DNA of 64,000 nt from Bacteroides graminisolvens DSM 19988 = JCM 15093 (GTDB lineage: Bacteria; Bacteroidota; Bacteroidia; Bacteroidales; Bacteroidaceae), in NCBI RefSeq assembly GCF_000428125.1, contig NZ_ATZI01000013.1, positions 1 to 64,000 of the forward strand, read 5' to 3'. Shown in pieces: positions 7,717-17,590 of the stretch (its first letter is position 1; each line of letters starts with the position of its first letter). Under the pieces are notes generated by a model. The model saw only the letters and a list, made by a program, of their open reading frames with translations, was not told the origin of the DNA and searched no databases. Made by a program: the position numbers and the translations under genes.

Positions 7717-9390
7717 TTAATATTTAAAGCTACTTCCTCCGAGGAATTCCCTCAATAATGAAGTTGGAGGAATTTCTTTGTCTTGTACTGTGGCGAAGTA
7801 TTTGATAAATTTAAGCAAGCGATAGGCTTCACAATATTCTTCGCTATTGCGCGGAACATTCATTAATATAGGTTCAGCGTAACTTCTTAGTACTGCAAAT
7901 TCAAACAACAAAGCCGAGTTAAACATGACATCGGCATTTTCCTGAAACGGAAAAATCCATTTATCTTCACCTGCTCTTACACTGGGCCATCGCGATATGG
8001 TTTCTTGTGCTGAATACCCTCTGTAATTGAAATCACGTATGATGCGGCGCAACAAGCGATTGTCAGTTGTTGGAATCCAATTATGATCGTCAAGTGATAT
8101 GGTCGTTAATGCCGAAACATATATTTTAAACTTCTTTGCATCCGGAATGTGCGATGTGAGTTCAGGATTTAATGCATGTATGCCTTCCAATATAAGAATG
8201 GTATTGTTATCTATTTTAAGTTTATCACCGGGATATTCTTTCTTTCCTAACGAAAAGTTGAAACGTGGCAAGTCAACTTCTTCACCCTTTAATAAGGCTT
8301 CCAGTTGATTATTGAAAAGATCGAGATCGAGTGCATATAGAGACTCATAATCATAATTACCATGCTCATCACGAGGCGTTTGTTCACGGTCCACAAAGTA
8401 ATTATCCAAGGAGATGGGGTACGGACGAAGTCCATTGGTCATCAGCTGGATGGATAATCTCTTACTAAAAGTGGTTTTCCCTGAAGAGGAAGGCCCCGCA
8501 ATAAGAACCAGTCGTACCCTGTTCCCGTTTTCTCCTTTATGAAAAATGGTATCGGCTATCTGGGCTATTTTCTTTTCTTGAAGAGCTTCGGCAACATTAA
8601 TCATGTCTGTTGCGTATCCTTTCTCGCATGCAAGATTAAAATCACCGGCATTGTTCATGTCCATGATTTTGCTCCATTGAAGGTATTCCTTGAATACATC
8701 GAGCATTTTTTCCTGCTTGATTACTTTCTCTAGTTCATTGGGATTGTCTTTGTTAGGGATGCGCAGCAATAATCCGTCGTAATATTCTACTAAATCGAAA
8801 AGCTGTATATAACCGGTTCTTGGAACTAAATTACCGTAATAATAATCAACTGTATCTCCTAAGGTATAGTAATAAGTATAAATAGAGTCGGATGTTTCAA
8901 GTAACCTCACCTTATCATCCATACCCTTCTCATTGAATATTCTTACGGCTTCTGTGGTATGACATTCTGTGCGTTTGAAAGGAATATCTGCTTTTATTAT
9001 TTCACGCATTTTATCCTTGATGCGTTCAACATCATCGGGAAGGATATCACGTCCTAATTTCAGATTGCAAAAATATCCTTTCGACACAGGGTGCTCCATG
9101 TATACCTTTGCATGGGGATATAACTTGCTTACTGCCTTAAATAGGATGAAACAAAGGGAACGTACGTACGTGCGCATACCCGACGGGTCGGTTATGTCAA
9201 GGAATTCGATGTCTTTATTATTGTATACTCTAAAGTTTAATCCTTCGGATCGGTTGTTGACTTTGGCACTTACAACAGGGTAGGGTAATCTGAAATCCAG
9301 ACTATTGTATATCTCTAAAAGTGAGCTTCCTATAGGTACTTCTTTAGTAATTTTGTTATTTTTGCAATGTATTTGTATTTTCTGTTTCAT
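7717..9390 (-). CDS. Uridine kinase-like nucleoside kinase with N-terminal TGS/threonyl-tRNA-synthetase-like region
   Basis: The 557-residue protein has two parts. Residues 1-280 resemble the TGS and SAD domains of threonyl-tRNA synthetase; a zinc-site-like HTTEAVR lies near 144. Residues 290-500 form a phosphoribulokinase/uridine kinase P-loop domain, with Walker A AGPSSSGKT at 299-307 and DNYFVDREQTPRDEHGNYD downstream. Such fusions are common in Bacteroidetes, Thermotogae and Firmicutes. The kinase part probably phosphorylates uridine or cytidine, but the biological substrate of the fusion is not settled. It is a single gene, convergent with eamA and divergent from the Na/Pi symporter. Confidence 0.88.
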   Translation of the reverse strand: MKQKIQIHCKNNKITKEVPIGSSLLEIYNSLDFRLPYPVVSAKVNNRSEGLNFRVYNNKDIEFLDITDPSGMRTYVRSLCFILFKAVSKLYPHAKVYMEHPVSKGYFCNLKLGRDILPDDVERIKDKMREIIKADIPFKRTECHTTEAVRIFNEKGMDDKVRLLETSDSIYTYYYTLGDTVDYYYGNLVPRTGYIQLFDLVEYYDGLLLRIPNKDNPNELEKVIKQEKMLDVFKEYLQWSKIMDMNNAGDFNLACEKGYATDMINVAEALQEKKIAQIADTIFHKGENGNRVRLVLIAGPSSSGKTTFSKRLSIQLMTNGLRPYPISLDNYFVDREQTPRDEHGNYDYESLYALDLDLFNNQLEALLKGEEVDLPRFNFSLGKKEYPGDKLKIDNNTILILEGIHALNPELTSHIPDAKKFKIYVSALTTISLDDHNWIPTTDNRLLRRIIRDFNYRGYSAQETISRWPSVRAGEDKWIFPFQENADVMFNSALLFEFAVLRSYAEPILMNVPRNSEEYCEAYRLLKFIKYFATVQDKEIPPTSLLREFLGGSSFKY

Positions 9391-9476
9391 GCTTATTATA
9401 TTTTAATGAGTAAATTAGACGGATAAATATATTGCGAAATTGTTTATAAGGCAAATAACCATCAATCGAATTAAAG

Positions 9477-11171
9477 ATGCAATATTCTTTTTATGATTTT
9501 TTAATGCTCATAGGCTCTTTGGGTCTGTTCCTATACGGAATGAAAATTATGAGTGAAGGATTACAAAAAGTAGCCGGTGACAGGTTGCGTAGTATATTAA
9601 CGGCGATGACAACGAATCGTGTTACCGGAGTACTTACCGGATTGATGATTACGGCACTGATACAGTCATCCTCTGCCACAACGGTCATGGTAGTAAGCTT
9701 TGTGAATGCAGGCTTGCTTACGCTGACGCAATCCATCAGTGTGATAATGGGGGCAAACATCGGGACAACCGTTACGGCGTGGATTATTTCATTGTTTGGT
9801 TTTAAAGTCGATGTTTCATCTTTTGCACTTCCTTTATTAGGCATAGCTATTCCGCTTATTTTCTCGAGCAAGAGTACCCGAAAATCTCTGGGTGAGTTTA
9901 TCTTTGGATTCTCTTTTTTGTTTATGGGGCTTGCTTATCTGAAAGACAATGTACCGAACTTAGCAGAAAATCCCGAAATGCTTGCTTTCATACAGAATTA
10001 TACGGGCATGGGGTATCTGTCGATCTTATTATTCCTCTTGCTGGGTAGTATACTAACCATAGTCGTTCAGTCGTCCAGTGCCACGATGGCAATTACTTTA
10101 GTGATGTGCTCCATGAACTGGATTCCTTTCGAACTGGCAGCAGCATTGGTTTTGGGCGAAAATATAGGAACTACCATTACAGCTAATCTAGCTGCATTAA
10201 CGGCTAATACTTCTGCCCGGCGGGCCGCGTTGGCTCATTTCATGTTTAATGTGTTTGGTGTTCTGTGGATGCTGGTTCTTTTCTATCCGTTTACCGGAAT
10301 GATATCTTATTTTGTAGATACCTATATGGCAAGTGATCCTCAAGTGGCAGTTTCATTTAAACTTTCTGCATTTCATACGGCATTCAATATTTGTAATGTG
10401 TGCATCATGATTTGGTTTGTTAAGCTGATAGAGAAGACGGTGTGCCTGATCATACGCAAAAAGGAAGACGATGAAGAATACCGACTGCGATTCATTTCGA
10501 GTGGTATGTTGTCGACTGCCGAACTTTCTATCCTGCAGGCACGCAAAGAGATTCATCTGTATTCAGAGCGTACTTTCCGTATGTTCCGTATGGTGCAAGA
10601 CTTGCTTCACACAGAAAAGGATGATGATTTCAATAAGCTTTTTAGTCGTATAGAAAAGTACGAAAATATAAGTGATAACATGGAACTGGAAATTGCGAAC
10701 TATCTGAATCAGGTTTCTGAAGGTAGGTTAAGCTCTGAAAGTAAGCTGCAGATTCGTTCCATGCTACGTGAAGTTACTGAAATTGAAAGCATTGGCGACA
10801 GCTGTTACAACTTGGCCAGAACAATTAACCGCAAGCGTCAAACGAATCAAGACTTCACAGAAAAGCAATATGAGCACATTCATTTTATGATGAATATGAC
10901 GGCTGAGGCTCTTTCGCAAATGATATTGGTTATTGAAAAGCCCGAACAACACAGCATTGATGTGAATAAGTCATTTAACATTGAGAATGAGATAAATAAT
11001 TATCGAAATCAGTTGAAGAATCAGAACATCCTTGATGTGAATAATAAAGAGTATGATTACCAGATGGGAGTTTACTATATGGATATCATTGGCGAGTGCG
11101 AAAAACTGGGCGACTATGTTGTGAATGTGGTTGAGGCTAGTAGCGATATGAAAGAAAAGAAAGCTTCCTAA
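9477..11171 (+). CDS. Na/Pi cotransporter family protein with C-terminal PhoU-like domain
   Basis: The 564-residue protein belongs to the NptA/YjbB-type sodium-phosphate symporters. Two copies of the family signature QSSSAT occur in the inverted membrane repeats (ALIQSSSATTVMVV and VVQSSSATMAITL), with about eight to nine membrane segments in residues 1-315. The C-terminal 230 residues are helical and soluble and resemble PhoU, which is thought to gate or regulate phosphate flux. It starts 86 bases from the divergent kinase gene. A hairpin terminator follows the stop codon. Confidence 0.93.
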   Translation: MQYSFYDFLMLIGSLGLFLYGMKIMSEGLQKVAGDRLRSILTAMTTNRVTGVLTGLMITALIQSSSATTVMVVSFVNAGLLTLTQSISVIMGANIGTTVTAWIISLFGFKVDVSSFALPLLGIAIPLIFSSKSTRKSLGEFIFGFSFLFMGLAYLKDNVPNLAENPEMLAFIQNYTGMGYLSILLFLLLGSILTIVVQSSSATMAITLVMCSMNWIPFELAAALVLGENIGTTITANLAALTANTSARRAALAHFMFNVFGVLWMLVLFYPFTGMISYFVDTYMASDPQVAVSFKLSAFHTAFNICNVCIMIWFVKLIEKTVCLIIRKKEDDEEYRLRFISSGMLSTAELSILQARKEIHLYSERTFRMFRMVQDLLHTEKDDDFNKLFSRIEKYENISDNMELEIANYLNQVSEGRLSSESKLQIRSMLREVTEIESIGDSCYNLARTINRKRQTNQDFTEKQYEHIHFMMNMTAEALSQMILVIEKPEQHSIDVNKSFNIENEINNYRNQLKNQNILDVNNKEYDYQMGVYYMDIIGECEKLGDYVVNVVEASSDMKEKKAS

Positions 11172-11178
11172 ATAGAGT

Positions 11179-11219
11179 ATTTCCCCTATGCAAAATAGCT
11201 AGCATAGGGGAAATCATTT
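11179..11219. terminator. Bidirectional terminator between Na/Pi symporter and rubredoxin
   Basis: The perfect 13-base arms ATTTCCCCTATGC (11179-11191) and GCATAGGGGAAAT (11202-11214) enclose a 10-base loop and are followed by CATTTTTT. It serves the plus-strand symporter gene and, read the other way, the rubredoxin gene. Confidence 0.88.
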
Positions 11220-11220
11220 T

Positions 11221-11382
11221 TTACTCGTCTAAAGGCTCAAAATCTTCTTTTCCTACCCCACAAAGCGGACAAACCCAATCTTCAGGTATGTCTTCGAATG
11301 GAGTACCCGGTTCAATTCCACTGTCCGGATCGCCTAGTTCCGAATCATAAACGTAGTCACAAGCTGTACAAAGGTATTTCAT
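11221..11382 (-). CDS. Rubredoxin
   Basis: A 53-residue reading frame on the minus strand, starting at the ATG at 11382-11380. It has the two CxxC iron-binding knuckles of rubredoxin: Cys5 and Cys8 in [11 protein letters not shown], and Cys38 and Cys41 in [11 protein letters not shown]. The aromatic and acidic pattern ([19 protein letters not shown]) and the length are exactly those of the family. Rubredoxin carries single electrons, usually to rubrerythrin or superoxide reductase in oxidative-stress defence of anaerobes. No partner is adjacent. The gene is monocistronic, between a bidirectional terminator and the promoter region of the divergent P-type ATPase. Confidence 0.97.
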   Translation of the reverse strand: MKYLCTACDYVYDSELGDPDSGIEPGTPFEDIPEDWVCPLCGVGKEDFEPLDE

Positions 11383-11531
11383 AATTTTATCGTTTGGTTT
11401 ATCAGTTAAACAGATAATAGCTGGTTTTGTTTAATGGTAATCGGCCTCTTTCTGATTTTATAAAAAGCATTAATCTGCACGAATTACCGATTTTATGTTG
11501 TATTTTTGTGCTTTTAATTATGTGATCTAGT

Positions 11532-14216
11532 ATGACTACAACAAATGAAACTTATTATCATTCAGGCCTAAGCGAGGATGAAGTTCAAATAAACAGAGCA
11601 AAGTATGGTGATAATTTGCTAACACCTCCCAAAAGACCCTCTTTGTGGAAGCTTTATCTTGAGAAGTTCCAAGATCCGGTTGTGAAAGTACTTCTTGTTG
11701 CAGCTATCTTCTCTTTAATCATCTCTTTTATTGAACAGGAATTTGCAGAAACGATTGGTATCATCTTTGCGATATTGCTTGCTACCGGTATCGGATTCTT
11801 TTTTGAGTATGATGCAAATAAAAAGTTCGATTTGCTTAATGCTGTTAACGAAGAAACGCTTGTTAAAGTAATCCGTGCAGGAAAAGTACGCGAGATTCCT
11901 CGCAAAGATGTTGTGGTTGGCGATATCATTATTCTTGAGACAGGAGAAGAGATTCCGGCAGACGGAGAACTGATTGAGGCATTATCCTTGCAAGTCAATG
12001 AGTCAAACCTAACAGGAGAGCCTGTTGTAGAAAAAACAACGAATGAAGCCGAGTTTGATCTTGAAGCAACCTATTCATCAAACTTGGTTATGAGAGGAAC
12101 AACAGTTGTTGATGGTCACGGCATGATGAAAGTGATTAAAGTGGGTGATGCAACTGAAATAGGTAAGGTTGCACGTCAGAGTACGGAACAAAGCACTGAA
12201 CCCACTCCTTTGAATATACAATTAACCAAGTTGGCTAATCTGATTGGTAAAGTTGGTTTTACTATTGCTATTGCTACTTTCCTGATTTTTGTAACCAAAG
12301 ATTTATATCATTACATAGGCGCAAACGAAATTAACGGATGGCACTCTTATGTTGATATCGCCCAAATCGTACTTAAGTATTTTATGATGGCGGTTACCTT
12401 AATCGTTGTAGCGGTACCCGAAGGCTTACCAATGAGTGTCACTTTGAGCCTTGCATTAAATATGCGACGTATGTTGGCTACGAATAATTTAGTTCGTAAA
12501 ATGCATGCTTGCGAAACAATGGGAGCTATTACAGTTATCTGTACTGATAAGACGGGAACGCTTACCCAGAATCTGATGCAAGTTCACGAACCCAAATTTT
12601 ATGCTTTAAAAGAAGCCAAAGTATTGGGAGACGATTTTACAAGCAAACTTGTATCAGAAGGTATTAGTGTAAACTCAACGGCTTTTTTGGAGGATTCTGA
12701 AGAACAAGGAAAACTAAAAGGAGTAGGTAATCCTACTGAAGTAGCCTTACTTCTGTGGTTGAATAGCTTAGGAAGAGACTATCTTGCTATAAGAGAAAAA
12801 TCCAAAGTGATTGATCAGCTAACTTTCTCAACGGAAAGAAAATACATGGCCACTTTAGTGCACTCCGGTCAGACTGGCAAAAAAGTGCTTTATATAAAAG
12901 GTGCTCCGGAAATTGTGTTGAGTAAATGCAAGGAAGTTGTGTTGTCGGATGGACAAGTCAGTGCTCAGGACTATAAAAAGACCATTGATGAGCAACTTAT
13001 GACTTATCAAAACATGGCAATGCGTACGCTGGGCTTTGCCTATAAAATAGTTGACGACAATGAGGATGCTGATTGTGTTGCCTTAGTTTCAGCCAATGAT
13101 TTAAATTTTCTTGGAGTTGTAGCTATCTCTGACCCTATTCGTGATGATGTACCTGCTGCGGTTGCTAAATGCCAGTCGGCCGGTATCGGAATTAAAATTG
13201 TAACAGGCGATACTCCGGGAACAGCTACAGAGATTGCTCGTCAAATTGGTTTGTGGACTGCTGAAGATACAGAGCGGAATAGAATTACGGGAGTTGCTTT
13301 CGCTGAACTGACTGATGAGGAAGCGCTGGAAAGAGTAAGAGATTTGAAGATCATGTCTCGTGCACGTCCTACTGATAAACAAAGACTTGTGCAATTGCTT
13401 CAGCAGAAGGGCGAAGTGGTGGCCGTGACAGGTGACGGAACAAATGACGCACCGGCGTTGAATCACGCACAAGTGGGACTTTCTATGGGTACAGGAACCT
13501 CTGTTGCCAAAGAAGCGAGCGATATCACATTGCTTGATGATTCTTTTAATAGTATTGGCACAGCTGTGATGTGGGGACGTTCGCTCTATAAAAATATCCA
13601 GCGTTTTATTGTGTTTCAGTTGACCATCAATTTTGTGGCCCTCCTGATTGTTTTGATCGGTGCCTTTATGGGAACTGAACTGCCACTTACTGTGACGCAA
13701 ATGCTATGGGTCAATTTAATAATGGATACTTTTGCAGCCCTTGCGCTGGCTTCTATACCGCCCAGTGAAAAAGTGATGAATGATAAACCACGCAAAAGTG
13801 ATGACTTTATCATCACTAAACCAATGCGATATAACATCATTGGAGTAGGAACTATCTTCTTGGCTGTTTTAATGGGGTTAATCTTCTATTTTACAGATGC
13901 TGCAGGTGCAATGTCTGTTCACGACCTAACCATCTTCTTTACGTTTTTTGTTATGTTGCAGTTTTGGAACCTGTTTAATGCTCGTGTGTTTGGAACAACT
14001 GATTCTGCATTCAAGGGATTGAGCAAATCGTATGGAATGGAATTGGTTGTACTTGCTATATTAGGAGGACAGTTCTGTATTGTTCAGTTCGGTGGTGATA
14101 TATTCCGCACAGAACCGTTGAACTTCCAAACATGGGTTGTTATTATAGCAACCTCTTCTTTAGTACTTTGGATTGGTGAAATAATCCGACTGGTTAGACG
14201 TTTGATATATAAATAA
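11532..14216 (+). CDS. Calcium-translocating P-type ATPase, PMCA type
   Basis: An 894-residue P2-type cation pump. The phosphorylation motif CTDKTGTLTQN lies near residue 340. The TGEP actuator loop appears as NLTGEP, the hinge as VTGDGTNDAPAL, and the M4 cation site as VAVPEGLP, as in calcium pumps. About ten membrane segments are arranged in the usual 2-2-6 pattern. The family exports Ca2+ (less often Mn2+) using ATP. It starts a plus-strand unit: the HAD gene follows 6 bases after the stop and ribF 12 bases after that. Confidence 0.93.
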   Translation: MTTTNETYYHSGLSEDEVQINRAKYGDNLLTPPKRPSLWKLYLEKFQDPVVKVLLVAAIFSLIISFIEQEFAETIGIIFAILLATGIGFFFEYDANKKFDLLNAVNEETLVKVIRAGKVREIPRKDVVVGDIIILETGEEIPADGELIEALSLQVNESNLTGEPVVEKTTNEAEFDLEATYSSNLVMRGTTVVDGHGMMKVIKVGDATEIGKVARQSTEQSTEPTPLNIQLTKLANLIGKVGFTIAIATFLIFVTKDLYHYIGANEINGWHSYVDIAQIVLKYFMMAVTLIVVAVPEGLPMSVTLSLALNMRRMLATNNLVRKMHACETMGAITVICTDKTGTLTQNLMQVHEPKFYALKEAKVLGDDFTSKLVSEGISVNSTAFLEDSEEQGKLKGVGNPTEVALLLWLNSLGRDYLAIREKSKVIDQLTFSTERKYMATLVHSGQTGKKVLYIKGAPEIVLSKCKEVVLSDGQVSAQDYKKTIDEQLMTYQNMAMRTLGFAYKIVDDNEDADCVALVSANDLNFLGVVAISDPIRDDVPAAVAKCQSAGIGIKIVTGDTPGTATEIARQIGLWTAEDTERNRITGVAFAELTDEEALERVRDLKIMSRARPTDKQRLVQLLQQKGEVVAVTGDGTNDAPALNHAQVGLSMGTGTSVAKEASDITLLDDSFNSIGTAVMWGRSLYKNIQRFIVFQLTINFVALLIVLIGAFMGTELPLTVTQMLWVNLIMDTFAALALASIPPSEKVMNDKPRKSDDFIITKPMRYNIIGVGTIFLAVLMGLIFYFTDAAGAMSVHDLTIFFTFFVMLQFWNLFNARVFGTTDSAFKGLSKSYGMELVVLAILGGQFCIVQFGGDIFRTEPLNFQTWVVIIATSSLVLWIGEIIRLVRRLIYK

Positions 14217-14222
14217 AAACAG

Positions 14223-14840
14223 ATGAAAAGAAAAGGCATTAAAAACCTTATAATTGATTTTGGTGGTGTATTGATAGATCTGGATAGAGATCGTTGTATC
14301 AGGAACTTCGAACAATTAGGCGTAGCGGACTTTGGAGATCTGATTGATCCGTATCGTCAGCAAGGTTTTTTCATGGAGTTGGAGAAAGGTTTGATTACTG
14401 CTTCAGAATTCAGAAATATAATCCGGGACCGCTCGAATAAGCTTTTTACCGATAAGCAAATCGATGCTGCCTGGAACAGCTTTTTGGTTGGCATTCCTAC
14501 TTATAAACTCGATTTGTTACTGAAACTTCGTGAACACTATGTGGTTTACTTGTTAAGTAACACCAATATAATTCATTGGAAATGGTCATGTGCCAATACC
14601 TTCCCGCATAAGGGATTTCGTGTGGAAGACTATTTTGAGAAGATGTTTCTTTCGTTTGAATTACATCAAGCAAAACCTGAAAAGGATATGTTCGAGACTC
14701 TACTTGCTGAGACAGGTATTGTTCCTGAAGAAACTTTCTTTATTGATGATGCCCCCGCAAACTGTCAGACAGCTCAATCTCTAGGAATATCTACTTATAC
14801 TCCTGAGGCAGGCGAGGATTGGGGACACTTGTTTAAATAA
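14223..14840 (+). CDS. HAD-superfamily hydrolase, subfamily IA
   Basis: A 205-residue haloacid-dehalogenase-like hydrolase, cytoplasmic and probably a phosphatase on a small phosphorylated metabolite. Motif I is IIDFGGVLIDLD, with the nucleophile position at Asp12. Note FGG in place of the usual D-x-D second aspartate, as in the epoxide-hydrolase N-terminal/YihX-like group. Motif II is LLSNTN, the motif III lysine lies in HQAKPEKD, and motif IV is FIDDAPANC. Its place between the Ca-ATPase and ribF could suggest dephosphorylation of a flavin intermediate, but YihX-like enzymes usually act on sugar phosphates, so the substrate is open. Confidence 0.88.
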   Translation: MKRKGIKNLIIDFGGVLIDLDRDRCIRNFEQLGVADFGDLIDPYRQQGFFMELEKGLITASEFRNIIRDRSNKLFTDKQIDAAWNSFLVGIPTYKLDLLLKLREHYVVYLLSNTNIIHWKWSCANTFPHKGFRVEDYFEKMFLSFELHQAKPEKDMFETLLAETGIVPEETFFIDDAPANCQTAQSLGISTYTPEAGEDWGHLFK

Positions 14841-14852
14841 GACTAAAATAAC

Positions 14853-15779
14853 ATGCAGATTATCGATAATATTCCAGATCTTCCTTTGGAACCATGTGTT
14901 GCTACCATCGGTTTTTTTGATGGCGTGCATCTGGGACACCGCTTTCTTATAGAGCAGGTGAAAGAACTTGCAAAGGATAAGGGGTTACGTTCTGCATTAA
15001 TCACTTTTCCGGTTCATCCACGCCAAGTGATGAAGTCTGATTACCGTCCGGAGTTGCTTACTACCCCTGAAGAGAAGATAGAACTGCTGAAAGCTCAAGG
15101 TGTTGATTATTGTATTATGCTTGACTTCACGGTTGAATTATCTCAATTATCAGCTCTCTCTTTCATGAAAGACATACTTCAACAAAGGTACAATGTAAGC
15201 ACCTTGATTATAGGATATGATCACCGTTTTGGGCATAATAGAAGTGAAGGCTTTGAGGACTACGTACGCTATGGCCAACAGATAGGAATGAATGTGTATA
15301 GAGCCCAAGCCTGCATGATTGATGATTTGAATATCAGCTCATCTTTGGTTAGAACATATCTGCTAGAAGGCAAAATTGATTTGTCAACTCGTTATCTCGG
15401 GTATAATTATTCTATTGAAGGTGTTGTTGTGGGGGGGTATCGCGTTGGGCGAACTATTGGATTCCCCACGGCAAACCTAGATCTACGTGAATCCAATAAG
15501 TTGATTCCCTCAGATGGTGTTTACGCAGTACGTGTGGAGGTTAAGGGGTGTTTATATGCTGGTATGCTTAATATCGGTTACCGGCCAACTCTCGATAACG
15601 GGTCGAAAAAAAGTATTGAGGTTCACATCCTTCGTTTTGACGAAGATATTTATGATGAAAAGATACGCCTTTATTTCGTAAGCCGTATTCGTTCTGAGAT
15701 GAAGTTCTCCGGACTTGATGAACTGATAGCACAATTGAAACGTGATGCAGCATTCGTTGATTCGGTTCTGCCCCGTTGA
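14853..15779 (+). CDS. ribF: Bifunctional riboflavin kinase/FAD synthetase
   Basis: RibF phosphorylates riboflavin to FMN and adenylates FMN to FAD. The 308-residue length is standard. The N-terminal nucleotidyltransferase domain (about 1-180) has the GFFDGVHLGH motif (residues 21-30) and the ISSSLVR motif. The C-terminal kinase domain has GRTIGFPTANLDL and SDGVYAVRV. It is the third gene of the unit led by the calcium ATPase. No obvious terminator follows. Confidence 0.96.
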   Translation: MQIIDNIPDLPLEPCVATIGFFDGVHLGHRFLIEQVKELAKDKGLRSALITFPVHPRQVMKSDYRPELLTTPEEKIELLKAQGVDYCIMLDFTVELSQLSALSFMKDILQQRYNVSTLIIGYDHRFGHNRSEGFEDYVRYGQQIGMNVYRAQACMIDDLNISSSLVRTYLLEGKIDLSTRYLGYNYSIEGVVVGGYRVGRTIGFPTANLDLRESNKLIPSDGVYAVRVEVKGCLYAGMLNIGYRPTLDNGSKKSIEVHILRFDEDIYDEKIRLYFVSRIRSEMKFSGLDELIAQLKRDAAFVDSVLPR

Positions 15780-15981
15780 TTCCCTTTCTATTTATTGCTG
15801 TTTCACATTACTTTCCATTCTTCCTTTTTTAAGGCTTATTTTCGTATAAAAGACCTTTTGTTATTGAAATACATATTTTTTTTATTGTTTTTCAATAAAA
15901 CATTTGCGTATGTGATAAATACTGTTTTTCTTTGCATATCGAAAAACAATATATTATTATTGAATAACAAATTTACGTCTT

Positions 15982-16071
15982 ATGAAAAGTTCATTACTAA
16001 GCATTACTATGTTGATTGTATCCATCTCGGTTATGGTCATGTTTATTTGCGGTACAGCCGCTTGTGCATAA
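15982..16071 (+). CDS. Possible 29-residue membrane peptide
   Basis: In the 337-base gap before the CPBP protease gene an ATG at 15982 opens a 29-codon frame ending in TAA at 16071. It encodes a Lys-2 start, a continuous hydrophobic stretch (about residues 5-23), and a cysteine-containing tail ending CGTAACA. It therefore looks like a signal peptide or a single-pass micro-protein. A sequence TTTTCTTTGCAT at about 15927-15938 could serve as a promoter -7 region. The surrounding DNA is strongly AT-rich, and this frame is less so than its flanks. I know no family for it; coding potential is unproven. The rest of the gap holds only the next promoter. Confidence 0.35.
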   Translation: MKSSLLSITMLIVSISVMVMFICGTAACA

Positions 16072-16090
16072 TCAATTTAAAATAAAAGTT

Positions 16091-16098
16091 TATCTTTG
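16091..16098 (+). promoter_or_regulatory. Putative -7 element for CPBP protease gene
   Basis: TATCTTTG, an exact Bacteroides -7 consensus, lies 18 bases before the ATG at 16117. This predicts a very short leader. No clear -33 TTTG is visible; the AT-rich sequence upstream may compensate. Confidence 0.55.
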
Positions 16099-16116
16099 CA
16101 TCCTGAATAACGAAAA

Positions 16117-16905
16117 ATGAAAGAAGCTATCAAATTAGTATTGGTGTATTTCGCCTGCCAGATTGTTGGGGCTATATTGGCTATGATACCTTGCGCCATT
16201 ATTGCTCTTGTGTTGTACAAAGACTTTTCCTTGGTACAAGACATGATGTTAGCCCCATCTATGCTAGTCGGGTTTGGCTTAATGACATTTTATCTCTTTC
16301 GGAAAAAGTACATTCCCTTTGACCTGCAATCGTGGAGTGCTATCTCTGCTTCTTATCTGTCTTCGGTTATTCTGCTTACATTTTCCGTCATGTTTTTGAT
16401 TGATTGGCTGATGTCACATCTTACCTTTCTTCCCAATTGGTTAGATGCTTCGTTTGATGTGCTATCTTCCAATTGGCTGGGGATTCTTTCCGTAAGCGTG
16501 CTTGGTCCCATTTTGGAAGAGCTTCTTTTTCGGGGTGCTATCACAAAAATCCTATTGAAGAAATACAAACCGGCAAAAGCGATTATTTTTTCCGGATTGA
16601 TTTTCGGGATTTTTCACTTAAACCCTGTTCAGGTTGTAGGTGCTGCTCTGGTCGGTTTTGTTTTTGCTTGGATGTACTATAAAACCAAAAGCCTCCTGCC
16701 GGGAATTGTTATGCATATAGTGAATAATAGTACTTCTGTTTATCTTGCAACCAAATACCCTGATGTTGACTATCTCAATGAACTCTCGGGAGATAATTAT
16801 ACCTTATATTTGGGCATGGCAATGGCTTTGATGATTTTGCTTGTTCTTTATATGGAGAAATTAATGGCACACAAGAAACGGGAAAACGCAAACATTATAA
16901 ATTAA
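16117..16905 (+). CDS. CPBP-family intramembrane glutamic metalloprotease
   Basis: The 262-residue membrane protein belongs to the CAAX protease/bacteriocin-processing (ABI) family. All three motifs are in place: EELLFR with Glu134, Glu135 and Arg139; FGIFH with His167; and HIVNN with His200 and Asn204. About seven to eight membrane segments are predicted. Bacterial members are linked to prenyl-protein-like cleavage, bacteriocin self-immunity or peptide maturation; the substrate here is unknown. A DUF2975 membrane protein follows 12 bases later and an Xre-type regulator after that, with a candidate 29-residue peptide upstream, so the four may form a unit. Confidence 0.92.
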   Translation: MKEAIKLVLVYFACQIVGAILAMIPCAIIALVLYKDFSLVQDMMLAPSMLVGFGLMTFYLFRKKYIPFDLQSWSAISASYLSSVILLTFSVMFLIDWLMSHLTFLPNWLDASFDVLSSNWLGILSVSVLGPILEELLFRGAITKILLKKYKPAKAIIFSGLIFGIFHLNPVQVVGAALVGFVFAWMYYKTKSLLPGIVMHIVNNSTSVYLATKYPDVDYLNELSGDNYTLYLGMAMALMILLVLYMEKLMAHKKRENANIIN

Positions 16906-16917
16906 TAATATAACCTA

Positions 16918-17574
16918 ATGAAAAGACGATTGAATTTACTTTGTTTATTAGTTATGCTGGTTCTGAGCTACTCTGTGTTTTCGACTTTGTATGATTTTGG
17001 CCGTGGAGTGAGCGCCGGGCTTAAGATGGCTAAAAACATTAAAGCAGATAAGGCTGCAAAGAATGACAATCCTGCTTTGCATTTAAAATTGGCTGCTTTT
17101 ACTCCGGATAATTTTACATGTTTTACTGATTCCGTATATAATGAAAAAACATCCTCTTATGTACCGGCCATGTATAGTCAGTTAATAGTCAGTGTAAAGA
17201 CCAACCCAAGTATGTGCACCATGCTGATTTCAGGAATTTTATCTTTGCTTGAATTTATATCAATCGCTCTCTCTGTAGTCTTCTTTATACGCATTATTAT
17301 TTCTATTAATAAATCGGATATTTTTAATTGGAAAAACGTATCCCGGTTGAGGTGGCTTGGAGCTGCATTGACATTTAGTTTCACGTGCTCGCTTGTTGCT
17401 TTGATTATTAGTAATTATGAATTGGCGGATGCCTTTGCGTTAAAAGGTTATTCGATGCATTTGTCTGAACTGTTGTCAATTACAACCTTGGTTCTTGGTA
17501 TTATATCATTTATCATTGCGGAAGTATTTGCAATTGGTTTACGTTTGCAGGAAGAACAAGAACTTACTATTTAA
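16918..17574 (+). CDS. DUF2975-domain membrane protein
   Basis: The 218-residue protein has four hydrophobic segments (about residues 6-24, 101-130, 145-166 and 187-209). It contains the family signature around IFNWKNVSRLRWLG after the second segment and a C-terminal AIGLRLQEEQELTI. DUF2975 proteins have no established function but are typically encoded next to a small YozG-like HTH regulator, as here (16 bases downstream). The region between segments 1 and 2 (about 25-95) would face outside. Possible roles are membrane sensing or immunity. The function is unknown. Confidence 0.85.
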   Translation: MKRRLNLLCLLVMLVLSYSVFSTLYDFGRGVSAGLKMAKNIKADKAAKNDNPALHLKLAAFTPDNFTCFTDSVYNEKTSSYVPAMYSQLIVSVKTNPSMCTMLISGILSLLEFISIALSVVFFIRIIISINKSDIFNWKNVSRLRWLGAALTFSFTCSLVALIISNYELADAFALKGYSMHLSELLSITTLVLGIISFIIAEVFAIGLRLQEEQELTI

Positions 17575-17590
17575 AAAGGAAGGAAAGAAT

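Noticed and set aside
15795..16085. 96-codon open frame in the gap before the CPBP gene
   Set aside because: Composition is that of translated AT-rich intergenic DNA (runs of Phe, Leu, Tyr, Ile), no family likeness, and it overlaps both candidate promoter elements. The shorter 29-codon frame is a better candidate.
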